From assembly GCF_004297125.1 (NCBI RefSeq), contig NZ_SCVD01000022.1, positions 62,001 to 126,000 of the forward strand: a stretch of DNA of 64,000 bases, written 5' to 3'. The notes below the pieces were generated by a model that worked only from the letters and a program-made list of their open reading frames with translations, made no database searches and was not told the origin of the DNA. The translations under genes were made by a program, and so were the position numbers. This document shows positions 46,526-56,148 of the stretch, piece by piece. Positions within the stretch are counted from its first letter, which is position 1; every line of letters starts with the position of its first letter. The stretch comes from Phenylobacterium sp. Its GTDB lineage: Bacteria > Pseudomonadota > Alphaproteobacteria > Caulobacterales > Caulobacteraceae.

Positions 46526-46969
46526 ATGGACGCCGACGCCTTCGCCGAACGCTTCGCTGACGCCTACCAGGGCGTCTATCTGCACGGGGTGCGCCGCGTG
46601 CGGGACAAGCGCGACCAGCTCACCCGGGAAACCACCGCCTTCCTGCTGCACCTGGCCGAGGCCGGCCCGATGACCCTCACCGAGCTCACCCGTCACCTGG
46701 ACCGCGCGCCCTCGACTCTCAGCGAGATGGTCGACCAACTGGCCGGCAAGGACCTCGTGCGCCGCGAGCCCGATCCCGCGGATGCGCGCCGCGCCTTGAT
46801 CTGGCTCACGGCCAACGGCCGCGACATCCTGGCTGATACTTTGCGGGTGCTCGACCGCGAGCGCTTGGCCCGCGCCGCCGCAAGGCTCGATCCCAAACGC
46901 CGCGCCCTGCTCGCCGAAGCGCTGGCCGAGCTCGTCCAAGCCCTCAAGACGGAGAAACCCGACCTATGA
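46526..46969 (+). CDS. MarR family transcriptional regulator
   Basis: Encodes 147 residues from ATG 46526. The winged-helix core includes MTLTELTRHLDRAPSTLSEM (recognition helix), then a wing with REPDPADARRALIWLT. The protein should bind DNA as a dimer. Its stop overlaps the next gene as ATGA, pairing it tightly with a small zinc-ribbon protein. The divergent thiD promoter lies just upstream. Ligand and targets are unknown. Confidence 0.93.
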   Translation: MDADAFAERFADAYQGVYLHGVRRVRDKRDQLTRETTAFLLHLAEAGPMTLTELTRHLDRAPSTLSEMVDQLAGKDLVRREPDPADARRALIWLTANGRDILADTLRVLDRERLARAAARLDPKRRALLAEALAELVQALKTEKPDL

Positions 46970-47199
46970 CCCACAAGTGCGAGAGCTGCGGCATGCCCAT
47001 CGAGAACGGCCGTTACTGCCAGTATTGCGTCGACGAGACGGGCGCCCTGCAGGACTTCGACACCCGCTTTGGCCGCATGGTCGACTGGCAGCTGCGCGAG
47101 CGGGGCGGTGACCGCGCCGCCGCCGAGCGCGACACCCTGGCCTACATGGCCACCCTCCCGGCCTGGAAGGACCACCCGCGGGTCAAGGGAGCGGTCTGA
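46966..47199 (+). CDS. Small zinc-ribbon protein
   Basis: Encodes 77 residues. The N terminus CESCGMPIENGRYCQYC has two CxxC pairs expected to bind one zinc, as in the putative zinc-ribbon family found with AraC/MarR-type regulators. The rest is helical and charged. It overlaps the MarR gene by four bases, so the two proteins probably act together, perhaps in metal or redox sensing. This is inference from context. Confidence 0.85.
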   Translation: MTHKCESCGMPIENGRYCQYCVDETGALQDFDTRFGRMVDWQLRERGGDRAAAERDTLAYMATLPAWKDHPRVKGAV

Positions 47200-47257
47200 C
47201 CCCTTCCACATAAATATTCTCTTTTAGTTATATTTCTGTTTGCGTATATGTCTGCGC

Positions 47258-47560
47258 ATGACGCCGTTCGAAGCCGTGGCCGAGCCCAGCCGCCGGGCGA
47301 TCCTGGATATCCTGCGCGCTGGCGAGCGGCCGGCCGGCGACCTCGTGGCGGCCCTGGCCCTGAGCCAGCCCGGCGTCTCCAAGCACCTGAAGCTGCTGCG
47401 CGAGGCCGGCCTCGTCAGCGTCCGCGCCGACGGCCAGCGCCGGCTCTATCGCCTGCAGCCGCAGGGGCTGAAGGAATTGGAGGCGTGGCTGGCGCCCTAT
47501 CGCCACTTCTGGGCGGACCGGCTCGCCGCCCTCGGCGATCATCTGGAGCGTGACCAATGA
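47258..47560 (+). CDS. ArsR family transcriptional regulator
   Basis: Encodes 100 residues from ATG 47258 (MTPFEAVAEPSRRAILDIL), which is preferred to an upstream ATG as it matches the family start. SQPGVSKHLKLLREAGLV is the recognition helix, followed by a wing with DGQRRLYRL. No metal-binding Cys is present, so it is not a classic metal sensor. The preceding 58 bases are strongly AT-rich, as for a promoter. The stop overlaps the AHSA1-type gene, a common pairing. Confidence 0.93.
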   Translation: MTPFEAVAEPSRRAILDILRAGERPAGDLVAALALSQPGVSKHLKLLREAGLVSVRADGQRRLYRLQPQGLKELEAWLAPYRHFWADRLAALGDHLERDQ

Positions 47561-48060
47561 CCCATCGTGACCTGGGGGAAATCCGCCGAACCGGCGAGAC
47601 CATCGAAGTGGTCTTCCACCGCCGCTACGCCCGGCCGGTCGAAAAGGTGTGGGCCGCGCTGACCGTGCCCGAGCGCATCTCGGACTGGTTCGCCAACACC
47701 ATCATCGATCGCCTGGAAGCCGGCGGCGTGATGCAACTCGACTTCAAGGACGAGAACTATCGCAGCCTGGGCCGCATCGTGATCTTCGAGCCGATGCGAA
47801 CCTTCGCCTGGGCCTGGACCGAACTGGACGGATCGAAGGAGTCGCTCGTCCGCTGGGACCTTGAGCCCGACGGCGACGGCTGCAAGGTCACCCTCACCCA
47901 TTCGGGCCTTCCGCCGGAAGACGCGGCTGGCGTGGCATCCGGCTGGCACGCCCATCTGCAGGCCATCGAGGATGGGGCCGACGGGATCGAGACGCCCTGG
48001 AGCACGGTGCGCGCCCGCGCCGACGCCGCCAAGCCGCTCTACGAGGATCGCGCCTTGTAG
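47557..48060 (+). CDS. SRPBCC (AHSA1-type) protein
   Basis: Encodes 167 residues of the START/Bet v1-like fold. RPVEKVWAALTVPERISDWF near the N terminus is the AHSA1 signature. The cavity may bind a hydrophobic ligand or act as a co-chaperone, but neither is shown. It overlaps the ArsR gene by ATGA. Its last 22 bases overlap the 3' end of the convergent folP. Confidence 0.92.
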   Translation: MTHRDLGEIRRTGETIEVVFHRRYARPVEKVWAALTVPERISDWFANTIIDRLEAGGVMQLDFKDENYRSLGRIVIFEPMRTFAWAWTELDGSKESLVRWDLEPDGDGCKVTLTHSGLPPEDAAGVASGWHAHLQAIEDGADGIETPWSTVRARADAAKPLYEDRAL

Positions 48061-48872
48061 ATCGCGGCCTGCACGGCCAGCGCCTGCACGGTCTCGCGCA
48101 CGTCATGGACCCGCACGGCCGCCACGCCGGCTGACGCGCCGGCGAGGGCCGCGGCGATCGAGCCGCCCAGCCGCTGGTCGGGCCCGGCCCCACCGTCGAG
48201 CGCCCCGATGAAGGCCTTGCGGCTGGCGCCCAGCAGCACCGGGAAACCCAGCGCCACGATCCGGTCGAGGCCGGCCATGAGCGGCAGGTTGTGGCGCAGC
48301 ATGTGCTTGCCGAAGCCGATGCCGGGATCGAGCCAGATCTTCTCGCGCGCGACGCCCGCCGCCATCGCCGCCCGGGCCCGCTCGGCCAGGAACGCCGCCA
48401 CCTCGCCCACCACGTCGTCGTAGTGCGGTTCGGCCTGCATGGTGCGCGGCTCGCCCTTCATGTGCATCAGCACGACCTCGCAGCCGAGATCGGCGGCCGT
48501 CGCCAGGCTCTCGGGCGCATGTCGCAGCGCGGTCACGTCGTTCCAGATCGTGGCCCCGGCCGCCATCGCCGCACGGGCGACCTGCGGCTTCATGGTGTCG
48601 ACCGAAACCGGGACTGAGCCCTCGGCCCGGATGGCCGCGATCAGCGGGACGAGCCGTTCGACCTCCGCCTCGGCGGTGACCGGTTGCGCGCCCGGCCGCG
48701 TGGATTCCGCGCCCACATCCAGGATGTCCGCCCCCTCGGCGATCAGCCGCCGGGCGTGGTCCAGCGCCGCTTCGGGTGCGAGGAAGCGGCCGCCATCCGA
48801 GAAGCTGTCGGGCGTGGCGTTGACGATGCCCATGACCTTTGGGCGGGCGATGATCTGCGGTTGGGAACTCAT
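48039..48872 (-). CDS. folP: Dihydropteroate synthase
   Basis: Encodes 277 residues of a TIM-barrel enzyme that joins p-aminobenzoate to the pterin diphosphate in folate synthesis, the sulfonamide target. VMGIVNATPDSFSDGG near the N terminus and DVGAESTRPGA near residue 55 are the two classic signatures. WLDPGIGFGKH and VLLGASRKAFIG complete the pterin pocket. Its 3' end overlaps the AHSA1 gene by 22 bases. Confidence 0.96.
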   Translation of the reverse strand: MSSQPQIIARPKVMGIVNATPDSFSDGGRFLAPEAALDHARRLIAEGADILDVGAESTRPGAQPVTAEAEVERLVPLIAAIRAEGSVPVSVDTMKPQVARAAMAAGATIWNDVTALRHAPESLATAADLGCEVVLMHMKGEPRTMQAEPHYDDVVGEVAAFLAERARAAMAAGVAREKIWLDPGIGFGKHMLRHNLPLMAGLDRIVALGFPVLLGASRKAFIGALDGGAGPDQRLGGSIAAALAGASAGVAAVRVHDVRETVQALAVQAAIYKARSS

Positions 48873-48934
48873 GGGGCCTCAACCCACTCATACTGTCGAG
48901 CGTAGCCTTACGGAAAGCGCCAGGGAGGGACGCC

Positions 48935-50752
48935 GTGGCCGAGATCAACGGAACCAGCGCGCGCGACACGATCAACGGCACGGCCGGAGCCGACACCCTG
49001 TCCGGACGCGACGGCTCGGACAGCGTCTTCGGCGGGGCCGGCGGCGACACGATCTACGGCCACTCCACGGCCGACACCGAGGCCGGGTCGCAGATCATCG
49101 ACGCCCTGAGGGTGGCCTCGGGGCTGTCCGGCCCGCTGTTCGCCGCCTCGCCGCCGGGCGACCCGGACCGTCTGTTCGTCGTGGAGCAGCACACCGGCCG
49201 CATTCGGATCCTGGACCTGAACACCGGCCAGCTGAACGGCGACCACTTCCTGGACCTGCCCGACAGCAGCCTGGCGACCGGCGGCGAGCAGGGCCTTCTG
49301 GGGCTGGCCTTCCATCCGAACTATGCGAGCAACGGCCTCTTCTATGTGAACCTGACCAACCAGGCAGGCGACACCGAGGTCCGCGAGTACCGCCGCGCCG
49401 ACGCCAACCACGCCGACGCCGCCTCCGGCCGGGCGATCCTCGGCATCGACCAGCCGTTCGACAACCACAACGGCGGCTGGATGGGCTTCGGGCCGGACGG
49501 GATGCTCTATATCGCCTCGGGCGACGGCGGCTCGGGGGGCGACCCGCAGAACAACGCCCAGAACCTGAATTCCCTGCTGGGCAAGATCCTCAGGATCGAC
49601 GTGAATTCCGACGCCTTCCCGGGCGACGCGGCGCGGAACTACGCCATCCCCACGGGCAATCCCTTCGCGGGCGGCGTGGCGGGGGCGGACGAGGTCTGGC
49701 TCTACGGCCTGCGCAATCCCTGGCGGGCCAGCTTCGACAGCGCCACCGGCGACCTCTGGATCGGCGACGTGGGCCAGGGCGCGCGCGAGGAGATCGACCG
49801 CATCGCCGCCGGCCAGGGCGGCCTGAACCTGGGCTGGAAGTTCAAGGAGGGGCTCCAGACCTTCTCCGGCGCCCCCCCGGCCGGGCTGACCGACCCTATC
49901 CTCGACTACGATCGCAGCACACCGCTCTATTCCGGGGTCTCGGTGACCGGCGGCTATGTCTACCATGGGCCCGGTGGCGCCCAGGGGCTCTATGTCTTCG
50001 GGGACTTCGGCAGCGGCGCCCTCTGGACCGTGGGCTACGGGAACGGCCAGGCCCAGGACTTCCTCAACCGAAACGGCCAGCTCTCCATCTCCGGCGGCGG
50101 CGACATCGACCAGATCGCCTCGTTCGCCGTGGACGGGACCGGGCGGCTCTACCTGATCGGCCTGGACGGCGACATCCATCGGCTGACCCCGCGGGCTACC
50201 GCCGGCGACGCTTCGGACTACCTGCGCGGCGAGGACGGCGACGACCGGATCTTCGGCGGCCTGGCCTTCGACGATGTCCATGGCAACCAGGGCGACGACA
50301 CGGTCTCCGGCGGTCTGGGCGGCGACTGGGTGGTGGGCGGCAAGGACAACGACAGCCTGTCGGGCGACGAGGGCGACGACGTCGTCTTCGGCAACCTCGG
50401 CGCCGATGCCGCCGACGGCGGCGTGGGTGACGACGTGGTGCGCGGCGGCCAGGGCGACGACCTCCTGCGGGGCGGCGACGGCGCGGACTTCGTCTCCGGC
50501 GACCTCGGCAGCGACACGGTCACCGGTGGGGCCGGCGCGGACATCTTCAACAGCTTCGGAGACGCCGGCCTCGACCGGGTCACCGACTTCAACCGCTCCG
50601 AGGGCGACCGCGTGCGCCTCGACGCCGGCAGCACCTATACCGTCAGCCAGCAGGGGGCGGACACCGTGGTCGCCGTCACAGGGGGCGCGACCGTCGTACT
50701 GGTCGGCGTGCAGATGTCGGCCCTGACCGGCGACTGGATCTTCGTGGGCTAG
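48935..50752 (+). CDS. RTX-repeat sugar dehydrogenase-like beta-propeller protein
   Basis: Encodes 605 residues from GTG 48935, preceded by GGGAGGGA. Residues 1-45 contain RTX-like Gly/Asp repeats. Residues 55-420 form a six-bladed propeller of the soluble PQQ glucose/sorbosone dehydrogenase family, with NHNGGWMGFGPDGMLY and catalytic-type His178. Residues 427-540 carry about ten calcium-binding nonapeptides (GDDxxxG type), followed by an RTX-type C-terminal domain. No Sec signal is seen, so type I secretion is expected, but no transporter genes are nearby. Substrate and PQQ use are unproven. Confidence 0.88.
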   Translation: MAEINGTSARDTINGTAGADTLSGRDGSDSVFGGAGGDTIYGHSTADTEAGSQIIDALRVASGLSGPLFAASPPGDPDRLFVVEQHTGRIRILDLNTGQLNGDHFLDLPDSSLATGGEQGLLGLAFHPNYASNGLFYVNLTNQAGDTEVREYRRADANHADAASGRAILGIDQPFDNHNGGWMGFGPDGMLYIASGDGGSGGDPQNNAQNLNSLLGKILRIDVNSDAFPGDAARNYAIPTGNPFAGGVAGADEVWLYGLRNPWRASFDSATGDLWIGDVGQGAREEIDRIAAGQGGLNLGWKFKEGLQTFSGAPPAGLTDPILDYDRSTPLYSGVSVTGGYVYHGPGGAQGLYVFGDFGSGALWTVGYGNGQAQDFLNRNGQLSISGGGDIDQIASFAVDGTGRLYLIGLDGDIHRLTPRATAGDASDYLRGEDGDDRIFGGLAFDDVHGNQGDDTVSGGLGGDWVVGGKDNDSLSGDEGDDVVFGNLGADAADGGVGDDVVRGGQGDDLLRGGDGADFVSGDLGSDTVTGGAGADIFNSFGDAGLDRVTDFNRSEGDRVRLDAGSTYTVSQQGADTVVAVTGGATVVLVGVQMSALTGDWIFVG

Positions 50753-50765
50753 AACGAAACCCAAG

Positions 50766-50794
50766 AAAAAGGCGGCTGCCTCGCGACAGCCGCC
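50766..50794 (-). terminator. Rho-independent terminator of ftsH
   Basis: GGCGGCTG (50771-50778) pairs perfectly with CAGCCGCC (50787-50794) around an 8-base loop. On the minus strand the stem is followed by TTTTTC, so it terminates ftsH transcripts. It also lies 19 bases beyond the opposing RTX gene. Confidence 0.85.
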
Positions 50795-50819
50795 CTTGCA
50801 TTTCAATCCGGCCCTGGCC

Positions 50820-52706
<1,887 letters not shown>

Positions 52707-52912
52707 GCGATGACCGTTCCCAGGAAAGCGGCGTGCCAGATCGATAAATAGGACGCCGACCGGTGAGAGACCATTTAACGACGGCTGATTGCGACGGAAG
52801 ACCGCGCCTTGAGTATGACCAAGGTCAAGCTCGAGAAACTAATCCCACGTCGGGGGCCCTTCTGTTGCAGGAGAGAGCGCCTGCAATCGAAAGTCCCCAG
52901 GACCATATACGC

Positions 52913-52940
52913 AAAAAGGGCCGCGCCGGTGGCGCAGCCC
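52913..52940 (-). terminator. Rho-independent terminator of rpsU
   Basis: GGGCCGCGCC (52918-52927) and GGCGCAGCCC (52931-52940) form a 10-base stem with one mismatch and a 3-base loop. The minus strand continues with TTTTTGC. It lies 45 bases after the rpsU stop. Confidence 0.85.
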
Positions 52941-52984
52941 TTCAAATAAGCATCTTTCGTGCCAGGTTTTAGACCTGACCAAGC

Positions 52985-53218
52985 TTAGCGCGTCGGCTTC
53001 TTCGGCGCGGCGATCAGGCCTTCGCGCTGGGCGCGCTTGCGGGCCAGCTTCCGGGCGCGGCGCACGGCTTCCGCCTTCTGGCGGGCGCGCTTCTCGGAGG
53101 GCTTTTCGTAATGGACGTGCCGCTTCATCTCGCGGAACGAGCCTTCGCGCTGCATCTTCTTCTTCAGCGCCTTCAGGGCCTGATCGACGTTGTTGTCGCG
53201 GACGAAAATCTGAACCAG
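52985..53218 (-). CDS. rpsU: 30S ribosomal protein S21
   Basis: Encodes 77 residues beginning [19 protein letters not shown] after the initiator and continuing with [20 protein letters not shown], which is unmistakably alphaproteobacterial S21. The only start consistent with the family N terminus is CTG at 53218. GGAGAGG lies 5-8 bases before it. No ATG, GTG or TTG occurs in frame between it and the upstream in-frame TAG. The C terminus is long and Lys/Arg rich, as is normal in this group. Confidence 0.95.
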   Translation of the reverse strand: MVQIFVRDNNVDQALKALKKKMQREGSFREMKRHVHYEKPSEKRARQKAEAVRRARKLARKRAQREGLIAAPKKPTR

Positions 53219-53347
53219 AGGAACCTCTCCTGCGTAACGCTAGCCGCCCGCCTCGACCGGCAAAAGGCGGCGAGCGTGCAAAAATGGATCGCCCGAAGGT
53301 GTGACCCTTCGGGTTTGAGCGCGGGCTGATAGCAGAACGAGGATGCG

Positions 53348-54037
53348 ATGTCCACGCGTTCGCCCTACAAAGCAACCATGACCAGCGCTGCGCAGGAATG
53401 GGCCGAAACCACGGAGCAGGCGCTCCTCGACGAGGCGTTGAAACTAGCCCCGGTCCACGGGTGGACCCGGCGTACGGCGACGCTCGCGGGCAAGGCGCTG
53501 GGGATGTCGGCGGGCGAGACCGAGCTCCTGATCCCGCACGGCCCCACCGACCTGGCGGCCCTGCTGTCGCGGCGCCACGACGACCGGGCGCTGGTGGCCC
53601 TGGCCGAGGTCCACGCCTCGAACCTGAAGATCCGTGAGCGCATCCGACGCGCGGTGGAGGCCCGCCTGGACGCCTCGGCGTCCGACGAGCCGGCGCTGCG
53701 GCGCTGGATGGGTTTCCTGGCGCTGCCACAGAACCTGGCGCTGGGCGGACGACTGGCCTGGGAGAGCGCCGATGTGCTCTGGCGATGGGCGGGCGATACG
53801 GCCACCGACGAGAACCACTATACCAAGCGCACCCTGCTGGCCGGCATCCTCTCCGGCGCCATGGCCGTGCGGATGACCTCGGGGCGCAAGGACGCCCTGG
53901 AGTTCGTCGACCGCCGCATCGAGAACGTCATGAGCTTCGAGAAGTGGAAGGCCACGACGAAGTTCCGGCCCAGCCAGTGGCTGAATGAGGCGGCGGAGCG
54001 GATGGGCAAGGCGCGGTACGGCGCGACCGCCGACTGA
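53348..54037 (+). CDS. COQ9 family protein (ubiquinone biosynthesis)
   Basis: Encodes 229 residues from ATG 53348. An ATG ten codons later (MTSAAQEW) may be the true start. The C-terminal half matches COQ9, a lipid-binding TetR-like fold that supports quinone ring modification. NHYTKRTLLAGILSGAMAVRM and the final FEKWKATTKFRPSQWLNEAAERMGK region are characteristic. Bacterial homologues are found almost only in Alphaproteobacteria. It is convergent with the acid phosphatase gene. Confidence 0.9.
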   Translation: MSTRSPYKATMTSAAQEWAETTEQALLDEALKLAPVHGWTRRTATLAGKALGMSAGETELLIPHGPTDLAALLSRRHDDRALVALAEVHASNLKIRERIRRAVEARLDASASDEPALRRWMGFLALPQNLALGGRLAWESADVLWRWAGDTATDENHYTKRTLLAGILSGAMAVRMTSGRKDALEFVDRRIENVMSFEKWKATTKFRPSQWLNEAAERMGKARYGATAD

Positions 54038-54086
54038 CGCCGCCTCTCCTCCCGCGAAGCTGTTCAGAGTGGGGAGATAGAGCGGT

Positions 54087-54887
54087 CTAATACGGGTTCT
54101 GCGCCACGACCTCGGCCTCGGCGGCGCACGTGGCGGGGTCGGGCGCGGGGGCGGTCTTGCGAACGGCGGCGACCTCCTTGCGCACCTCCTCGAGATCCTT
54201 GCGGAAGGCTTCCTTGCCGTGCAGGGCGGCCACCATCATCGAGCCGTTCGCCCAGCCCATGTAGACCGAGTTCAGGTTGTGGACGCCGCAGACCAGCCGG
54301 CTCTCGCCGAAGGCGCGGGCGCGGGACATGATCGGAGTGGCCCGGTCCGGCGCGATCTCCGCGAGCAGCAGGCCGACGGTCCAGCCCCAGGTGTTGTGAC
54401 CCGAGGGATAGTCCGGGCTCTTGGCCAGGGCGTCGGACTTGGCGATGCAGATATTCCCCTCGTCGATCAGATAGGGGCGCTGGCGCTTGTAGATGTCCTT
54501 CGGCCGGTTCGTCGTGGCGCTGGCGTCGCGGCCGACCCGGGCGAACAGCCTGTAGGTCTTGGGCGCGTTCTGCGGCGTCAGCTCGGCGCCCAGGGCGCAG
54601 CTCATGCCCTTGAGGATACCGAACGAATTGTCGTCGCCCTTGGCCATCTCCCAGCGCGGCGTGCCCTCCAGCTTTCGGGTCTGCAGGTAGATCGTGCGGT
54701 CGGCCTCGTAGCGGGTCGTGCCGGGGACCGGCGCCGGCGGCAGGACCTTGTAGGTGTCGAGGTCGTCCGGCGTCAGGTAGGGGGTGATGGCGACCGGCGG
54801 CGGGGGCGAGGCAGGCTTCTTCGGCGCGTCCTTCGCCCCGAGCAGCCCCAGGGCGGCGACCGCGACCACGACGACGTTCATCCGCAT
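54087..54887 (-). CDS. Class A acid phosphatase homologue (PAP2 superfamily)
   Basis: Encodes 266 residues from ATG 54887, after GGGAGAG. A signal peptide (VVVVAVAALGLLGA) and a Pro-rich linker lead the protein to the periplasm. The PAP2 motifs KDIYKRQRP and YPSGHNTWGW are present. The third motif reads SRLVCGVHNLNS, so the Asp expected after the His (SR-x5-H-x3-D) is replaced by Ser. Activity may be altered or lost. Confidence 0.9.
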   Translation of the reverse strand: MRMNVVVVAVAALGLLGAKDAPKKPASPPPPVAITPYLTPDDLDTYKVLPPAPVPGTTRYEADRTIYLQTRKLEGTPRWEMAKGDDNSFGILKGMSCALGAELTPQNAPKTYRLFARVGRDASATTNRPKDIYKRQRPYLIDEGNICIAKSDALAKSPDYPSGHNTWGWTVGLLLAEIAPDRATPIMSRARAFGESRLVCGVHNLNSVYMGWANGSMMVAALHGKEAFRKDLEEVRKEVAAVRKTAPAPDPATCAAEAEVVAQNPY

Positions 54888-54956
54888 AGCCCGCTCTCCC
54901 GGAAACCGACGCCACGGTGTCGCAAAGGGACGCGACGGATTCAACGGGCAAAGAGA

Positions 54957-54984
54957 AAGGGCCGGGGATCCCTCCCCGGCCCTT
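54957..54984 (-). terminator. Rho-independent terminator of the polyamine unit
   Basis: AAGGGCCGGGG (54957-54967) and CCCCGGCCCTT (54974-54984) make a perfect 11-base-pair stem with a 6-base loop, 6 bases past the stop of the deoxyhypusine-synthase-like gene. The minus strand continues TCTCTTT. Confidence 0.85.
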
Positions 54985-54990
54985 CATGGC

Positions 54991-56046
54991 CTACTTCGCG
55001 AACAGGTCGGTCCAGCGGCGCTTGGTGCGGGTCTTCCACGAGCCGCGGTGCCAGGCGTCCGACGCGATCAGCGGGACCACGGTGGTGGCTTCCGCGAACA
55101 CCATCTGTTCCCAGGTCACGTCGACCTTGCCCCAGGAGCAGGCTTCCTTGAGCGTCGAGGACGAGCAGGCGCCGTCGCGCACGTCGGCTACGGTGATCTG
55201 GACCGCGTACTTATGCATCTCGGCCTCGTGGCCGAGGATCTCGGCGCAGACGACGGTGTCCTGCGCGAAGTTCTTCGGCACGCCGCCGCCGACCATGAAC
55301 AGGCCCGTCGTGCCGGCCGCCAGCTTGATGTCGGTCAGCTCGCGGAAATCCGCCACCGCGTCGATGGTGAGGTAGGGCTTGCCCGCCTTCATCCGCTCGA
55401 CCTGGTGCTTCACCAGGCCGAAGCCGGCCGACGAGTCCACGAACGCCGGGCAGAAGATCGGCACGCCTTCGCGGTAGGCCACCTCGATCAGGCTGTCGGG
55501 CTTCTTGGCGTTGCCGGCCGCCAGCCACTTGCCCATCTCGTAGATGAACTCGCGGCTCGAGTAGGGGCGCGGCTCCAGTTGCTCGCAGATCTCGTAGATC
55601 GTGCCGTCGCAGTTCTGGAGCTCTTCCTCGTCGATATAGGTGTCGTAGATCCGGTCGATGTAGAGGTCGCGCAGGTCGCGGTCGTCCACGTTCGACTGGG
55701 CCTGGTAGTGCTTGAAGCCCAGGGCCTCGAAGAAATCCATGTCGACGATCGAGGCGCCGGTGGCCACGATCACGTCGATCATCCCGTACTTCACCATGTC
55801 GCGGTAGATGTGCATGCAGCCGCCGGCCGAGGTGGAGCCGGCCAGCGTCAGCCAGGTCGAGCAGCCGGCGTCCTCCAGCGACATCGACCAGATGTCGGCG
55901 GCGCGCGCGGTGTCGCGGCTGGTGAAGCTCATCTTGCGCATGGCGTCGATGATCGGGCGGGCGTCGTACTGGTCGATCGCCACGTGCTCGACGGTGTTGG
56001 CCAGCAGCTCGGCCTTGCGGTTGGTCTTCTGAACGTCAGCGTTCAT
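54991..56046 (-). CDS. Deoxyhypusine synthase-like protein (likely homospermidine synthase type)
   Basis: Encodes 351 residues of the deoxyhypusine synthase fold. TLAGSTSAGG near 70 and GLFMVGGGVPKNF near 250-260 are NAD-binding segments. The catalytic Lys is at 307 in EACSWGKV, matching the enzyme nucleophile. Bacteria lack eIF5A, and bacterial members are thought to make homospermidine or related polyamines. The adjacent group IV decarboxylase supports a polyamine role. AAGGGAA precedes the ATG. The exact product is not determined by sequence. Confidence 0.9.
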   Translation of the reverse strand: MNADVQKTNRKAELLANTVEHVAIDQYDARPIIDAMRKMSFTSRDTARAADIWSMSLEDAGCSTWLTLAGSTSAGGCMHIYRDMVKYGMIDVIVATGASIVDMDFFEALGFKHYQAQSNVDDRDLRDLYIDRIYDTYIDEEELQNCDGTIYEICEQLEPRPYSSREFIYEMGKWLAAGNAKKPDSLIEVAYREGVPIFCPAFVDSSAGFGLVKHQVERMKAGKPYLTIDAVADFRELTDIKLAAGTTGLFMVGGGVPKNFAQDTVVCAEILGHEAEMHKYAVQITVADVRDGACSSSTLKEACSWGKVDVTWEQMVFAEATTVVPLIASDAWHRGSWKTRTKRRWTDLFAK

Positions 56047-56090
56047 CTTCGGAAGTTCCCTTCAGAGGGTGATCGCCCGTCCATAGCGAA

Positions 56091-56122
56091 GGCGCGACCG
56101 GGACGGAGCGACCGGCCGCGCC
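56091..56122 (-). other. Hairpin between decarboxylase and DHS-like genes
   Basis: GGCGCG (56091-56096) with CGCGCC (56117-56122), and inner CCGG (56098-56101) with CCGG (56112-56115), form a strong stem in the 102-base gap. No T-run follows on the minus strand. It may stabilise the upstream mRNA end or modulate expression of the downstream gene. Confidence 0.5.
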
Positions 56123-56148
56123 TAATAACAATTCAAACGCGTCAGTTG

